A stretch of DNA of 57,064 nucleotides from Chara braunii (lineage: Eukaryota; Streptophyta; Charophyceae; Charales; Characeae): positions 2,142,815-2,199,878 of the forward strand of contig BFEA01000211.1 in NCBI GenBank assembly GCA_003427395.1, written 5' to 3'. Below are positions 1 to 12,470 of the stretch, piece after piece. How positions within the stretch are numbered: the stretch's first letter is position 1; each line of letters starts with the position of its first letter. Position numbers and translations under genes: made by a program. The notes below the pieces were generated by a model. The model was not told the DNA's origin. It did no database searches and worked only from the letters and a program-made list of their open reading frames with translations.

Positions 1-1355
1 CCCCCAACCTTCCTCTCCTTTCACTTGAAATTCCTCCTGCCATTTTGCCAACCAAAGCTCCCTGAAAACCGCATTCATCTCCCAAGCATCCTCGACAAGC
101 TTTCAAAAATTCTAGAGCTTACTTCTGGACCAGAATCTTGGCCACACAGATGACCTCAATTTTTGCAATTCATTTTTGTCTCACAGATGATGACCTTGAC
201 GCGTCTTCATCCAACTGAACGGCCCGTGATACTTCATAGATAATTTGTTCATGTGAGCCCATCAGGATTTAAACTCAGGTCAGTTTAATACACAGCATGC
301 AGGCATGCATGGGTGTACCATTCAGCCACAAGACTTAATAGAGGTAGCCTTCTCCAGATACGTCATTGCAAACGCTCTCCCCACTTCTGTCCCAGAGCAT
401 TTTTGTGGTTGCAAACACTTCGTGCTCAGGCTACTTGCCCACGTTCCCTGCCTGATTCCCCCAATGCCGCTCCCATTCCCCCATCCTTCTATGCAAAGCA
501 CCTGTGTTTCCGGACAACCCCCAGACCATTCATGCTCAGGCTACGCACCGAAGCACCTTCGCCCGTGGAACTCCACTACAGGACGCAGCAAGGGAGAGCA
601 CACTCGGGCAGATTGCTGTTGCGCAGCATGCATGCAGGAGAGCAGTGCCCGAGGAGGAGAGCAGCCGTCGTGCCTGTGAGTGAATCCAGACTGGCAGTTC
701 TTACCTGGTGTTGGTGGACTAAGCCTGTGTGAGCAGTCTTCAAGCTGCATTGGGTGAGAGACATGCAGACAGAGAGTGAGGTGGTAGAGGCTAGCATGAG
801 CAGAGTACAGTGGTAAAACCACTACACTGTTGATGCATTGATGATTGGAAGCGGAAGGCGGGTTTCACATTTCACGTACGAAGAGACTGCAGTGTTCTGT
901 TTGCTGCTAGCTGGTTTGCATTCCGATTTGGTTTTCTGCTTTCAACTCAGCTCAGTCACGTTTGGTCTTCTTTGTGATTTTACGTCCTGGGAAAGCGGTG
1001 TTCTCCTTGCATGATTCCTTGCACTTGTGTGGGGGACGACTACTCATTCTCTGAGACCGAAGTACAGCGGCATACAAAAACATTCCGTGCGCCAGAAACC
1101 CCCCAAATCCCTAACAGAAGGCACTGTATTGGCAGCCGTTGTCCATTCTTTCCCAGAACCGAGGCCTTTGCTCTTATGAGATGATCAATACATTGAAAAC
1201 CAACTCGCACTCTGAAAAGGGAATCTCAAGTGGCGGTCATGCCAACAAGTATTCAGACCCTCGAGATGTCATCCACAGCCAGCCATGCCAACCACACGGA
1301 ACTGAGAATCCTACGCTCTTACCGGCGACAGGGGGGATAGAACATGTCTACTCAC
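1..1355. other. PP2C intron 4 / left edge, no confirmed exon
   Basis: I find no further PP2C motif here. Two exon-like features on the minus strand are worth recording. A 40-base segment at 744-705 is bounded by ATGCAG and CAG|GTAAG. A 33-codon open stretch at 99-1 starts after an AG and reads LVEDAWEMNAVFRELW. Neither matches the expected C-terminus of a PP2C. Confidence 0.4.
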
Positions 1356-1484
1356 CCTCCCAAGGCCTCAATACGAGCACGCTCAAAAGCGCAACAAGGC
1401 TTGTGATCGCGGGATAGCTCCACTGCCCTGCCCCTCTTGCAGAGAACAGCCCTGCAGTCTCCAACATTAGCTACGAACAAGGTC
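1356..1484 (-). CDS. PP2C exon 4: ANVGDCRAV and SRDHKP motifs
   Basis: Directly behind a 23-base T tract and ATGCAG, the exon completes the split Arg codon and encodes [21 protein letters not shown] and [10 protein letters not shown], ending GG|GTGAGT in phase 2. In relatives the next residues are G(Y/F)..DGYLNG, but no such exon is visible in the remaining 1355 bases, so the rest of the domain must lie outside the window or be lost. Confidence 0.88.
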
Positions 1485-4400
1485 CTGCATAAAAAAAAAA
1501 AAAAAAAAAAAACAGAAAAGCACACCATAAAGGCATTCACGCCCCAACAGTTAGTTACCTCCACCATCCGATCATCGAGAATCCCCTGGACCTCCAGCAG
1601 ATCTGCACAATAAGCTCCCTAGAACCGCCTGAAACATAGCGAGCAGCAAAGACCAATGTAACAAACACGACCAGATTGCCTACGGTCTTCTCACCAATAG
1701 AATGCCCAGTCATTATAGCTGTATATGGGCATTCTAGATACAGAGAGTAACCGTACCGCCTCCTAGTCGGGTGAAGACGGTAGACTTGTCCCTGCCAGCG
1801 TTAACAACCAAACCATCTTTCCAACTCACGAGCAATTGTCCAGACTTTACTCTGACAGCTAGCCTAAAGCCAGCTAGCCTTAAACCAACAGTACACCCGG
1901 GCCGGGCCTGTTTTACCAAACCTACATGCCCCCTCACGCCGAGTTGGTGGGAACTGATAAGGGGAAATTTGTCCACCGGCGGCAGTATCAGTCCCTATGC
2001 TGGGGCTTCTGCCAGCAGCTGGAATTTCTGCGGCCCTCGTAGTCTCTTTTCTCGTTTTCACTCGTACCATCCCACAGGAATGGCCATAACTACGTTCAGA
2101 TACATTCTGGAAAGTGCTAGCATGAGAATGCCCTGAATGGAAGGGGCTTGCAGGACACCGATTGCTCCCCATCTCTCACAAGGCGTCACATCAGAAACAG
2201 AAATAATAACAGCATACTAAGCTGTTAAGGTGATTACCTATCGATTCATCAAGGGTGCACCATAAGTGACAAGTGCAGTCAGATACATTCTGGAAAGAGC
2301 CAGTGTGAGACTGACCTGAAATGTGAGGGGTTGGCAGGCACTGGATCGCTCCACATCAGACAGCCGATTTTCTTCTTTCTCACCCCAAAAAAAAAAAAAA
2401 AAGGGCACGCTCTGAACGTGATTGCTTTCAAATTCATCCAAAGCGGGCAATAACTCAGTCAGATACATTCCACAAGGTGGTCACGTGAAAACACCCTGAA
2501 ATCTTTCTTTTCTTTCTTTTCTTCCTTTTCTTTCTTTTCTTGCTTCAGCCCTTCGTTCTCGATCTTCTGCAGCCGCACACGGCCGTGCATGTGTTTCCAC
2601 ATGCACGCATAAACCAGCAGGACATATTGCAGGTCATTCGCTCTCTTTCCTTGGGCGCACTGGCTTCCTCCCCCGTTGCACTACCCGGCCTTCCCCGGCC
2701 TTCCCTGAGCCCCAACTTTTCAGAGTAGGCGTCGAGTTCTTTGTCTGCAAGGCTAGGGCCATGTACTACTAGCACTTCGACGGAATTTCCAACACATTTG
2801 CAACAACAAAGTGGCCTGCCTATAGGATAAAAAAAACGACACAATGGCACAGAATCATTACAATACAGTTGCCCATCAACCCATAAGACGGGAAGAAATC
2901 TACAAAATCGACGACAGTGCCCAACTTTCTTCATACACATGCTCCCAATACCAGAGGACACGAAAGAACAGAGAGCACGACAAATTATTGGGTCTGAGTC
3001 TGTCCCTCACCTTCCATACACAAGCGCAGTCAGAGCAGTAGTACCCGAGGGATGTGCCCTGCCAGCTCCACACTCCAAGTCAAACTCCAGATCTGTCCTA
3101 TGAAATGCCTGTCGAACGGCAGACTCCACATCCCTCGGGAAGTCGGCGTCTTCCACTATATACCGCAGCAGGCGATTGCTCACAAATTCGGCCGCGCATT
3201 GTCCGCCATGTCCATCGAAGACCTGCAATCATCATACATGTCCCACATATTTAGTCAGATTACATCATCACACAGACTGCTCGCCGCATCCACCGGATCG
3301 TTCGTTCAAATCCTCAAGAATCACATGGCATTCTGTCACAACCGCTACCCTAGAACCCGAATAGAAGGCGCGGTCATTATCGCTGTATCTTGACACAGTC
3401 CACCACAATTCGGCCATAACGTCCATTGAAGACCTGCAATCATATAATACATCCAACGTATTCAGTCAGATTACACACACTGCTCACCCCATCATCTATT
3501 GGGTCGTCGGTTCCAAGTCCTCAAGCATCAGATGATACCTTTCACTAATCCGATCATCATCCCCGTATCTGGACACAGTTCACCACAAAAATTCGGCATA
3601 GTAACCATACATTATATTCGGGTGAAGACGCGTAAGCTTCCAAGAGAAATCGACATGTAGCATGAACCTGTTATTTCCATCTGATGCCAGCCATCGAAAC
3701 GGCTCCTACGGACCGGTATTGCCGCCACATTGTGTTTGCTAAGATCGTGGTACCACACAGACATACAGACCAAAATAGAGATACACACTGAGACAGACTG
3801 AGACAGACAGGTACAAACAAAAGAACACCGATCGTTGACACCACCCACAGTCCCCTCCACACGAAAACCATCTTTGCATCATTTTCGCCCTTAAGTTTAT
3901 GACAAGCCATGGGAACATTTGGCAAGACGAAAGCAGTGAATCACATTTGGGAAGACTAAAGCGGTGAATCATGTACTCAGACACACAAGCAAAACCATAA
4001 CCGTCTTCACCCGAACAGAACGCCCGGTCATACTAGCTGTATTTGGGAAAATTCCCCCTTTGGATACAGGGCGTTTATTCGGGTGAAGACCATAGGGTCA
4101 TTTAAGATTTGACAATCGTCCCACTAAAGCCTAAGCCGGGCTTCCAAAGCAAACACAGACCAATAGGTGACCTCACTTCACATAGACCCCAGTTCACATA
4201 GTGCCGCCTACACGAGTGCAAGTACATCAATATGCTCAACAATTTATACCTCCTCACCACTAAGCCATGTGCACTCTCCAATCTAACAGAAGCCGGCCGT
4301 TCAAAAAAAGACTTCCCAACCCTTTCCCGGACATACGAAAGGTGGACCTCTCAAAAGTCAATGCACACCAAACTCCGGGCAAGTTAGTTAATGCACACCA

Positions 4401-7400
4401 AACTCCGGGAAGACTCGGCGGCGAAGTGCGGTCTCCCATGCGTGCATCTCTGTCTTTATCTTCCTCCCATTTCAGGCACACAAATCACCGTAAGCATTCC
4501 CGCCACGCCACATGACAGCAAGACCAGGGAGCTGTCGGTTTCCAGGTACCCCATCCCTCAAAAGAAATTAAACAACCCTTCTGCACCCCGGTCTTTCCGA
4601 CACCCAGCAAGACCAGGAAGATGTCGGTTTCCAGGTACCCCATCCCTCAAAAGAAATTAAACAACCCTTCTGCACCCCACCACATGACAGCATGACCAGG
4701 GAGATGTCGGTTTCCAGGTACCCCATCCCTCAAAAGAAATTAAACAACCCTTCTGCACCCGTCTTTCCGACACCCAGCAAGACCAGAAAGATGTCGGTTT
4801 CCAGGTACCCCATCCCTCGAAAGAAATTAAACAACCCCCTTCTGCAACCCAGTATTTCCGAGACCCAAACACGGCATGTAAAAACACAATTCGCCTACAT
4901 AAGCACATACAGACATGGCACAAAACGCACTTCACATACATAATTACAAAACTTACTATATATATGCACCTACCAAACACGTACACACGTAAACATGTAC
5001 TGACACGTGCACACAATCGCTAAGAAACTCACGTTTTTATCGACAAAAACATACAGCAGCGATACATCCAAGTGCGCTACCTTATACATGTAATTACAAT
5101 AGATATAGATATCTACTTTATACATATATTATTATAGATATAGATAACTACTTCATACATATATTATTATAGATATAGATAGCTACTTTATACACATATT
5201 ATTATAGATATATAGATAAAGATGATAAACATACGATCGATAGCTATAAATCTCCGCGAGCTGCTTCATAGATTCATGCATCGGTGTAAGAACGACAGAC
5301 AGACGTCCAAAAGATTCGTCCAAAGATTTCAAGAGCGATAAATAGGGGAGTGGAGGGGAGGGGAGGGGAGGGGAATTGTTCCACCTTTACTCACCCCGAA
5401 GAAAGCTCTGGGCCATTCGTTGAATTCGAAACTCCTCACGTGTTCGGAGATGTCATCTATGCGGACATGAGCATCCTCCATGAACATTCGCCCCCCGATG
5501 TCAGCATATCCACCTGATCTGATCACAGGTTTAAATCCCGACCATCGGCTGACAGCGGGCTCTTTCAGCTGGAGCCTGTCCAATGAAACTGACGATACCT
5601 GTTCAATTTCACCACAAGGAGTTTCGTCAGTCTTCTTCAGGAAACAAAAGCGCATGCATGTTCGTTTGTCTACTTAAGAGAAAGAAAAAAGAGTTTTGCC
5701 AGTTCTTTGCAGACAGTAAAAGGACAGCCTTCAACTGGTCACCGTATCAACAAGCAAAAGATGTGAGTTGGGTTGTCTAGGCTCAAATAAAATTTCACTA
5801 TATGCGGGAACGTGCTCTGGCCTTAGGCCCTTTGTTTTGTGTGTCAAATTCGATACATGTACGAGTTCACCTTACTGAAATGTAAATGGGCATAATCCGC
5901 AGGAAACCAACATGTCTGTGTAGGATCCTCAGAGACTTATACGTGAAACAACTTCAGGCCGTTAGTGTAGTCGCCTTGAAACAACCAAGTTGATCTCGGA
6001 AAACCTCTACCCTTTTTAACCCACCCGATTAAACCGCACGGCGATTCGATCTGAATTTGGTCCAACATCCAATCCAGATACGGCCATAATTACCGTGCAT
6101 GCGTTCTATTCGGGTGTGTGAAGACGGTACTGTTTCCCATCTACCCTTTTTAACTCGAATAAACCTGTCTCTTATACACATCTAGATGTGTATAAGAGAC
6201 AGTAATTACCGTGCATGCGTTCTATTCGGGTGTGTGAAGACGGTACTGTTTCCCAGCAAATAAAAGAGCCGGTAATTCAGTCCCGCAACGACCGGTAGCA
6301 AAAAAAAGGTATCATCTGCTGCCCCCGTTTCACCCACCCTCGCCTCAGCAACCAGAAGACACATAACAAAAGGATGCAAAAAAAGTCAGATGACAATAAG
6401 AACCATTCTAGTCTTCGAATCTCTGATCAATTAATTGGGTAATCTGCCTCTTTCAACTCAAACCTACTAGGTGAGCATATCCACCACCAGGTGAGAGGCA
6501 CCTCAGCGTACGATCGCGCGCTATCTATTGTCTGGGGGGTTGAGCAATTCCGAAAGATGCTTCGATTAAGCATAACATGACCAGGTTCATCTCGTAAAAC
6601 AATAGTGAACTCGAACAAGCATCTTGGGTAGTTTGTGCTAGCGATCGATATCCCCTCACTTGTCCTTTTCCGGCATGCTCTTGTCCTGTCGAATTCGCAG
6701 TAAGCCGAATATATATGAACCATTCTAGTCGTGGAATCTCTGATAAGAAGGAGGCCATAGCCCAGCGAGAAAAGAGCTTCCGCCAATCCAGACACTTTAG
6801 ACCGCCGGTATCCGAGATTCAGGGGGTATCTGATTCAGGGCAACAGAGACCCCGCTGAGTACGTTTCATCCCGCTCGCACCAAATTTGGTGCAACGTCCA
6901 ATCCAGATACGGCCATAATTACCGTGCATGCGTTCTATTCGGATGTCCGAGGGGAGAACGAACACAACGGGAGAGAGAGGACAAGACGGAATGAAAGAGC
7001 AGCGCAAGGGGTAGGAGAGGGAAACCGAGGGCAGGAGACAGAAACTCAGTACAAGAGAGCAACATCGTCGGCGAAAAGAAACAGCCTTCCGCAACATGCA
7101 GGGCGAGGAAACCGAGTCGGACAGAACAAACGGACAGAGACACGCCTGAGTAACAGGGACACGCCGGGAAGACGGGGACATGCCGGGTAGAGATTGGACA
7201 CGTTGGGGAGACAGGGTCCGCGGTCAGACAGGGACAAAGGGGACCAGTGGGGAAAGAGACAAGGGCGATACCGGAAGAAGGGGAAAAGAGGGGCGTGGAG
7301 GGGGGGGAGACGCAGAGCAGAGAGAGGGACATGGGAGCGAGAGAGAAGACGAGGGTAAGAGGGATACGGCAGGGAGAGAGACGGACCGGCATGAGGGGGA

Positions 7401-9314
7401 TGGATACGGATCGAGAGAGCAGCACGGCAGCGACAGGGCAAACACCGCAGGGTGAGGGAGAAGGGAAGGGAGTCACACGGAGAACGTAGGGAGAAAGAAT
7501 AGGAGAGGGACACGCGGGCGAGGGAGTGCTGGGACAAAGAATAGGCGAGCGACACGGGAAGTAAGTGGCAAAGTGTGGAACGCGAAAACGCGGGCAAAAG
7601 AGAATCGGGGAAAACACTGGGAAAGAGGCGGTCGAAAGACCGCAGAGGGAGGCATTGAGAGGCCTGCTGCGACTGGGCGATAGGGAAGGGGGAGTAAGAC
7701 GCGGCGAGAGAAGAAAGGAGAGAATAGAGAAGCGGACGTAAGACGCTGGGAGAGGAGAAAGGAGAGGATAGGGAAGGCCGGGTAAGACGCGGGGAGAGGG
7801 GAAAGGAGAGAAACAGAAGGAGAGAAGGGCCAAAGGGACGGTGACAACGTACGAGCAGGAGAGACTGAAGGGGAAGAGATGGAAGGAGCTGAATGGACTG
7901 AGAAAGTAACACGTCTGGGTAAGCACAAAGGATGGAGGCGCATGCACGGGGAACGAGGTCCCGGCAGGGTAGGCACAGGTACGATGCGCACGCCCGGCGG
8001 GAGGGTCGTGCAGAGGAAGACGCCCAGGCACGGGGAGACATGCTGGCAAGCAGCCATAGATAGAGCGGCAGCGGCGCCGACACGTCAAGAGTGACAGATG
8101 ACGTAAAGAGATATACTGAGTCAAAGGGAACAGGGAGAGACGCAAAGACGCGCAAACACGTGGACAGACACGCCGGCGACAGGCAGGGGTGGGGAGTGAG
8201 AGGTGCTCATGCGGAGAGGCACACCCCCGGCAGAACACGCACAGCAGAAAGGCGCACAGAGGAGAGAGAAATCGCGGGGAAGACAGAGATGCACGCACGG
8301 ACGTGAGACACGCACGGGGATAGTGGGCAATGGATGGGAAGCAAGACGAACCAAAAAGGGCGGGGAGAGGCGGCACAGCGGGCGCACGGACGGGGAGAGG
8401 GGGGCGTATGAGGAGAAACAGGCGACACACGAATGTGATGGAGGCGGGCACACGTGAAAGGTGGAGGAAGCGCGCGGGGGTAGGCCGAGGCAAGGCGCTA
8501 GCACAGGGCAAGCGGCCTTGCTGCGGAGAGAGGGGGTCTCCACAAAAAGAAAACGTGGGTACTGTGGGCGAGAGGCATGCACACGAAAAGGAGCCAGAGG
8601 GAGGAGGAGGCAGATACATTATGACAGGAGGCAGGTAGACGAGGACAAGGAGGCAGGCATAGGAACAGGAGGAGGCAAACATAGGGGGGGAAAGAGGCAG
8701 GCTCAGGAGAGGGGAGGCAGGCGCCGAAAGGAGAACCCAACAGGGGGAGACACGGGGAGAGGCACAACGGGCGAAAACGCGTGAAGGGAAGGCGCGGGCA
8801 AGGAGAAACGAGGGAAGCCAAGCGAGAGAGATGCAAAGGGAGAACGCGCACGAGGACGTGAAGGGAACGCAGAGGGGCACGCGGGGAAGGAGGAATGGTC
8901 CCAGAGGTATGCGAGGAAGGAGGCACGGTCGCAGAGGTACGGGAGGGGGAGGCGCGAGAAAGGAGGCACCAGGAGGGGCGGCAAAAAACGCGCGAGAGGA
9001 AGAGAGGCGCGTTGGGGGAAGGGGCACGTGGGCGGAGGGGCACGTGGGCGGAGGGGCACGTGGGCGGAGGGGACGCGGGCCAGGGACGCGGGGTAGAGGG
9101 ACGTGGGAAGAGGCATGAGGGGGGAGAGAGCCGCGGTCGGGGGAGAGGCACGGTCGCGCGAGAGAGACACGGCCGGAGAGGGGCAGAGTCAGAGAGCGGC
9201 ATAGTAGAGAGCGGACAGTCGGAGACAGCGGCACGGTCAAGGGTTACGGTCGAAGAGGGCTGGGGGAGGGACGGGCAAGGACGCAGGCAGGGGGAGAAGC
9301 ACGGGGGAGGAGGC

Positions 9315-9355
<41 letters not shown>

Positions 9356-12300
9356 CGGGTAGGCACGGGGTGGACGTCACGGGAGGGAGGCAGAGAGGGA
9401 AAGCACGAGGCCGCACGGGGTGGCGGCACGAGGGAAGACACGGGAGGGGGGGCAGAGGCAGGAGGGGGCAGGAGAGGAGGCAGAGGAGGCACGGGGGGAG
9501 AGGCACGGGGAAGACGCACGGCGGGGAGGAGGCACGGCGGGGGAGGCATGGGGAGCGAGAGAAGCACGCGGGAAGAGATGCCTGAGTAAACGGACAGAAC
9601 CGCGACAACAATACAGGAAAGAGAGACCGGAAGAGAGAAAACTTTATACGAGTTGGGAGAACTGAGGGACACAAGATGGACAAGCTAGACTGACTCTAAC
9701 AGAGAAATAACAGGCATGAGAATTGAGGGCACGGAGAGGCCGAAAAGAGCCATACCCAGACCGCACGAAACGAGACAGACGTGTCACATGAGAGAAAACA
9801 ACCGTAGACACGAGAGAGGACAGATGAGCAATCGTCAACGAGAGGGAATGAAAGCCCAAAGATGAGAAGCACAAAAAATTTAGCGCCATAAATTATCACC
9901 CAGCATCACACAGAAGCACAAGGTACAGAAACACGACAGAAAATGTGAGAAACACATAAGCATGACAGGAACGAGACAAACGAGACCCGATACATATTCA
10001 GACGGAAGGACTAGTGACAGAGGAGACGTGCGTGATCATATATAAGAGAGAGACACAGGAGAAACACTGGGGGTGATGGGAATGGCACGCAAAGAGGGAA
10101 GGGAGACCCCGGAAAGGCACCAGAGAGATGAGAGAACAGACGAGCCGCGCTAGAGATTCACCCAAATCAACACCACGACACAAGACAGACGTGTATCAGA
10201 AAAACGCACCAAGGTGAAAACACGGCATAATCAGAAGCACACGATGCAAAAGATACGGGAGAGTTGATGAAGAAGCGGTACACAGAAACATAACAATTCT
10301 GTCAGAGAACGTTCAGACCGTTGAGAGAGCCCAGAGAGCGGAGACTAGAGCCACAAGAGGTACGACGCGGCGGGCCACAAGAGAGCCGCCTAAGGCGCGA
10401 AAGAGCTGTCTCGATCAAACACGAGAGAATGCCACGACACTCCCGAGAGCGGAAAGAGGATACAAACGGGCGTGAGACGCGACAAAGAACTCGAGAGAGG
10501 GGCGAAAGAATTGACAAAAGATGCAGAAGACTAAAGGACATAGGGGCTGCCGAGAACGTCAGACAACGGACAGCCACGAAATCAGTACACGGAAGATCTC
10601 TTCTACATGCGTGACAGAGGAGAAAAAACGATACAACGAAGCACGAACGAGAGGAGGTACACACAGAACAGGAAATTAGCGAAAGCACAACACAAAAGCT
10701 GAGTGGCGACCGACGACCGAGGAAGGGAAGACGTGCACGAGCAGCACGGGTGGGTTTATCGCGAGGCAATCCGCAAACGAGAGAGAGAGGGATGACAGAC
10801 GCGGAGATTTACGGGAGGCAGGCCTGCGACCAAGCGATACACAGTTTGCCGCAGAGATACGACGAGACGAATATATATCGAGCGAACCCACACTCCATGG
10901 AGAGACGCCAATAAGATGCAGTACAGGCGCACAGGAGAGCACGTTCAGAAGGGACGCACGAGAGAGAATAATAAGACATGAAAGCTGCTGACACACAGAG
11001 GAGCAGAGCAGCAGCCAAGTTAGGAGAGGCACATGACCACCGGAGAAGAGGTGAATCCGGAAGATCAGACCGAGAGATCGGACAGTTGGCATTCGAAAAA
11101 AAGGAGAGAGAGAGAGAGAGAGAGAGAAGTGAATAAGAGGTACGCAGCACGATCACATCCTATTGAGAGAGATAGAGAGGAAGTGCTGTGTTCTGGAGAG
11201 ATGTAAACGGTATAAACGGGAAAGAACTACTGTAAAAGACCCCAATTAACGCTTTATTCGCCGCGTAAACAAGAGGTACGCATCACGCTCACATCCTATC
11301 GAGAGAGAGAGAGAGGAAGTGCTGTGTTCTGGAGAGATGTAAACAGTATCAACGGGAAAGAACTACTGTAAAAGATCCCAATTGACGCTACAGCTGCAAG
11401 ACAGACTCCTCCCTCCTCCCAATAATAGGTGGAAGAGGTGCTTAACGTCCACAGTCGAAGTCTCAGTCCATTCGTCACTTATGTCCCCCCTGGCGAGCAG
11501 TTGCACTAGCGTCTGCCCCCGAACACAACGCACCCTTATTTTGGCAGTATCTGGCCGGAAATATAGCTTGTATACATTCATTTTTAGGGTGCGTCACGTT
11601 CGGCGGAAGACGATAGCTCATCACTACAGGAAGCGCTGCAGAATCGCCGAGAAGAATAGTGCGTCTTCCCCATTCTCTTCCGTGTGTAGTATTTGGAGCC
11701 ATTACAGCTGGACATCAACGGTGCAGCGAGAGCATGAAGAGAACCATACGTGCCCCGAACGTCGATACAGCTTGATGCTTCCAGTTCACCGTCGTGTACA
11801 CTAGCGAGTGGATGAAGAAAACCATACGTGCCCTGTTCGATGCTCTCAGTTCCACGTCGTGGTTTACACTAGCGAAGCCAAACATCTCTCATGCTCAGAC
11901 ATACTGTAATACCAATTCATATGGCCACGGCGGCTATCCGCAAATCCCCCGCCAGCTCATCAGACAGACAGAGACACATACAGCGACTTCTCTCGAGACG
12001 GCGTAAGCAGATCCAGCTTTTGTCTTCAGTGAAACGCCCCTCTGTTGCTCTGTCAACAACCACGTTACTCCCTCCTGCGTAACCTTCGGCCGAATTCGCT
12101 CCCTCGTTAATTTTCTGGCGAAGAACGAAAAGAGCGAAGAACGAAAAGAGCGAGGAGCGAATTCCCTCCCTGACTATTTTTTTGGGCGAAAATTCGCTCC
12201 CTCAGTCATTTTCTCGCGAATTCGCTCTCAACGAATAGTCGCGCCGTATGTCTCGGCCTGGTCGTCTCATCTGAATTGACTGCGTACAGGTTTACGTCGT

Positions 12301-12422
12301 AAATTCTTACTCCACCACGCGCCCGTGCACCGCAGCAAATGGCCATGGCCGTCAAAATGGGATCTCAACGGACAAATCCGCATCCTCGCTTCGCCCCTCC
12401 CCCCCTCCCGCCCCCCCTCCCA

Positions 12423-12470
<48 letters not shown>

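Noticed and set aside
6165-6202. Natural Tn5-like transposon end or palindromic regulatory site
   Set aside because: It is exactly the engineered mosaic-end junction of a sequencing kit, with artefactual flanking repeats.
6919-9240. 773-codon minus-strand ORF rich in Pro, Ser, Leu, Arg and Cys, and its overlapping shadow frames
   Set aside because: The strand is almost pure C/T and so depleted in stop codons. The translation is low complexity with no domain, all frames are unusually open, and it sits inside an intron.
11955-11985. CTGATGAG on the minus strand as a further hammerhead core
   Set aside because: No paired stem II and no GAAA follow.
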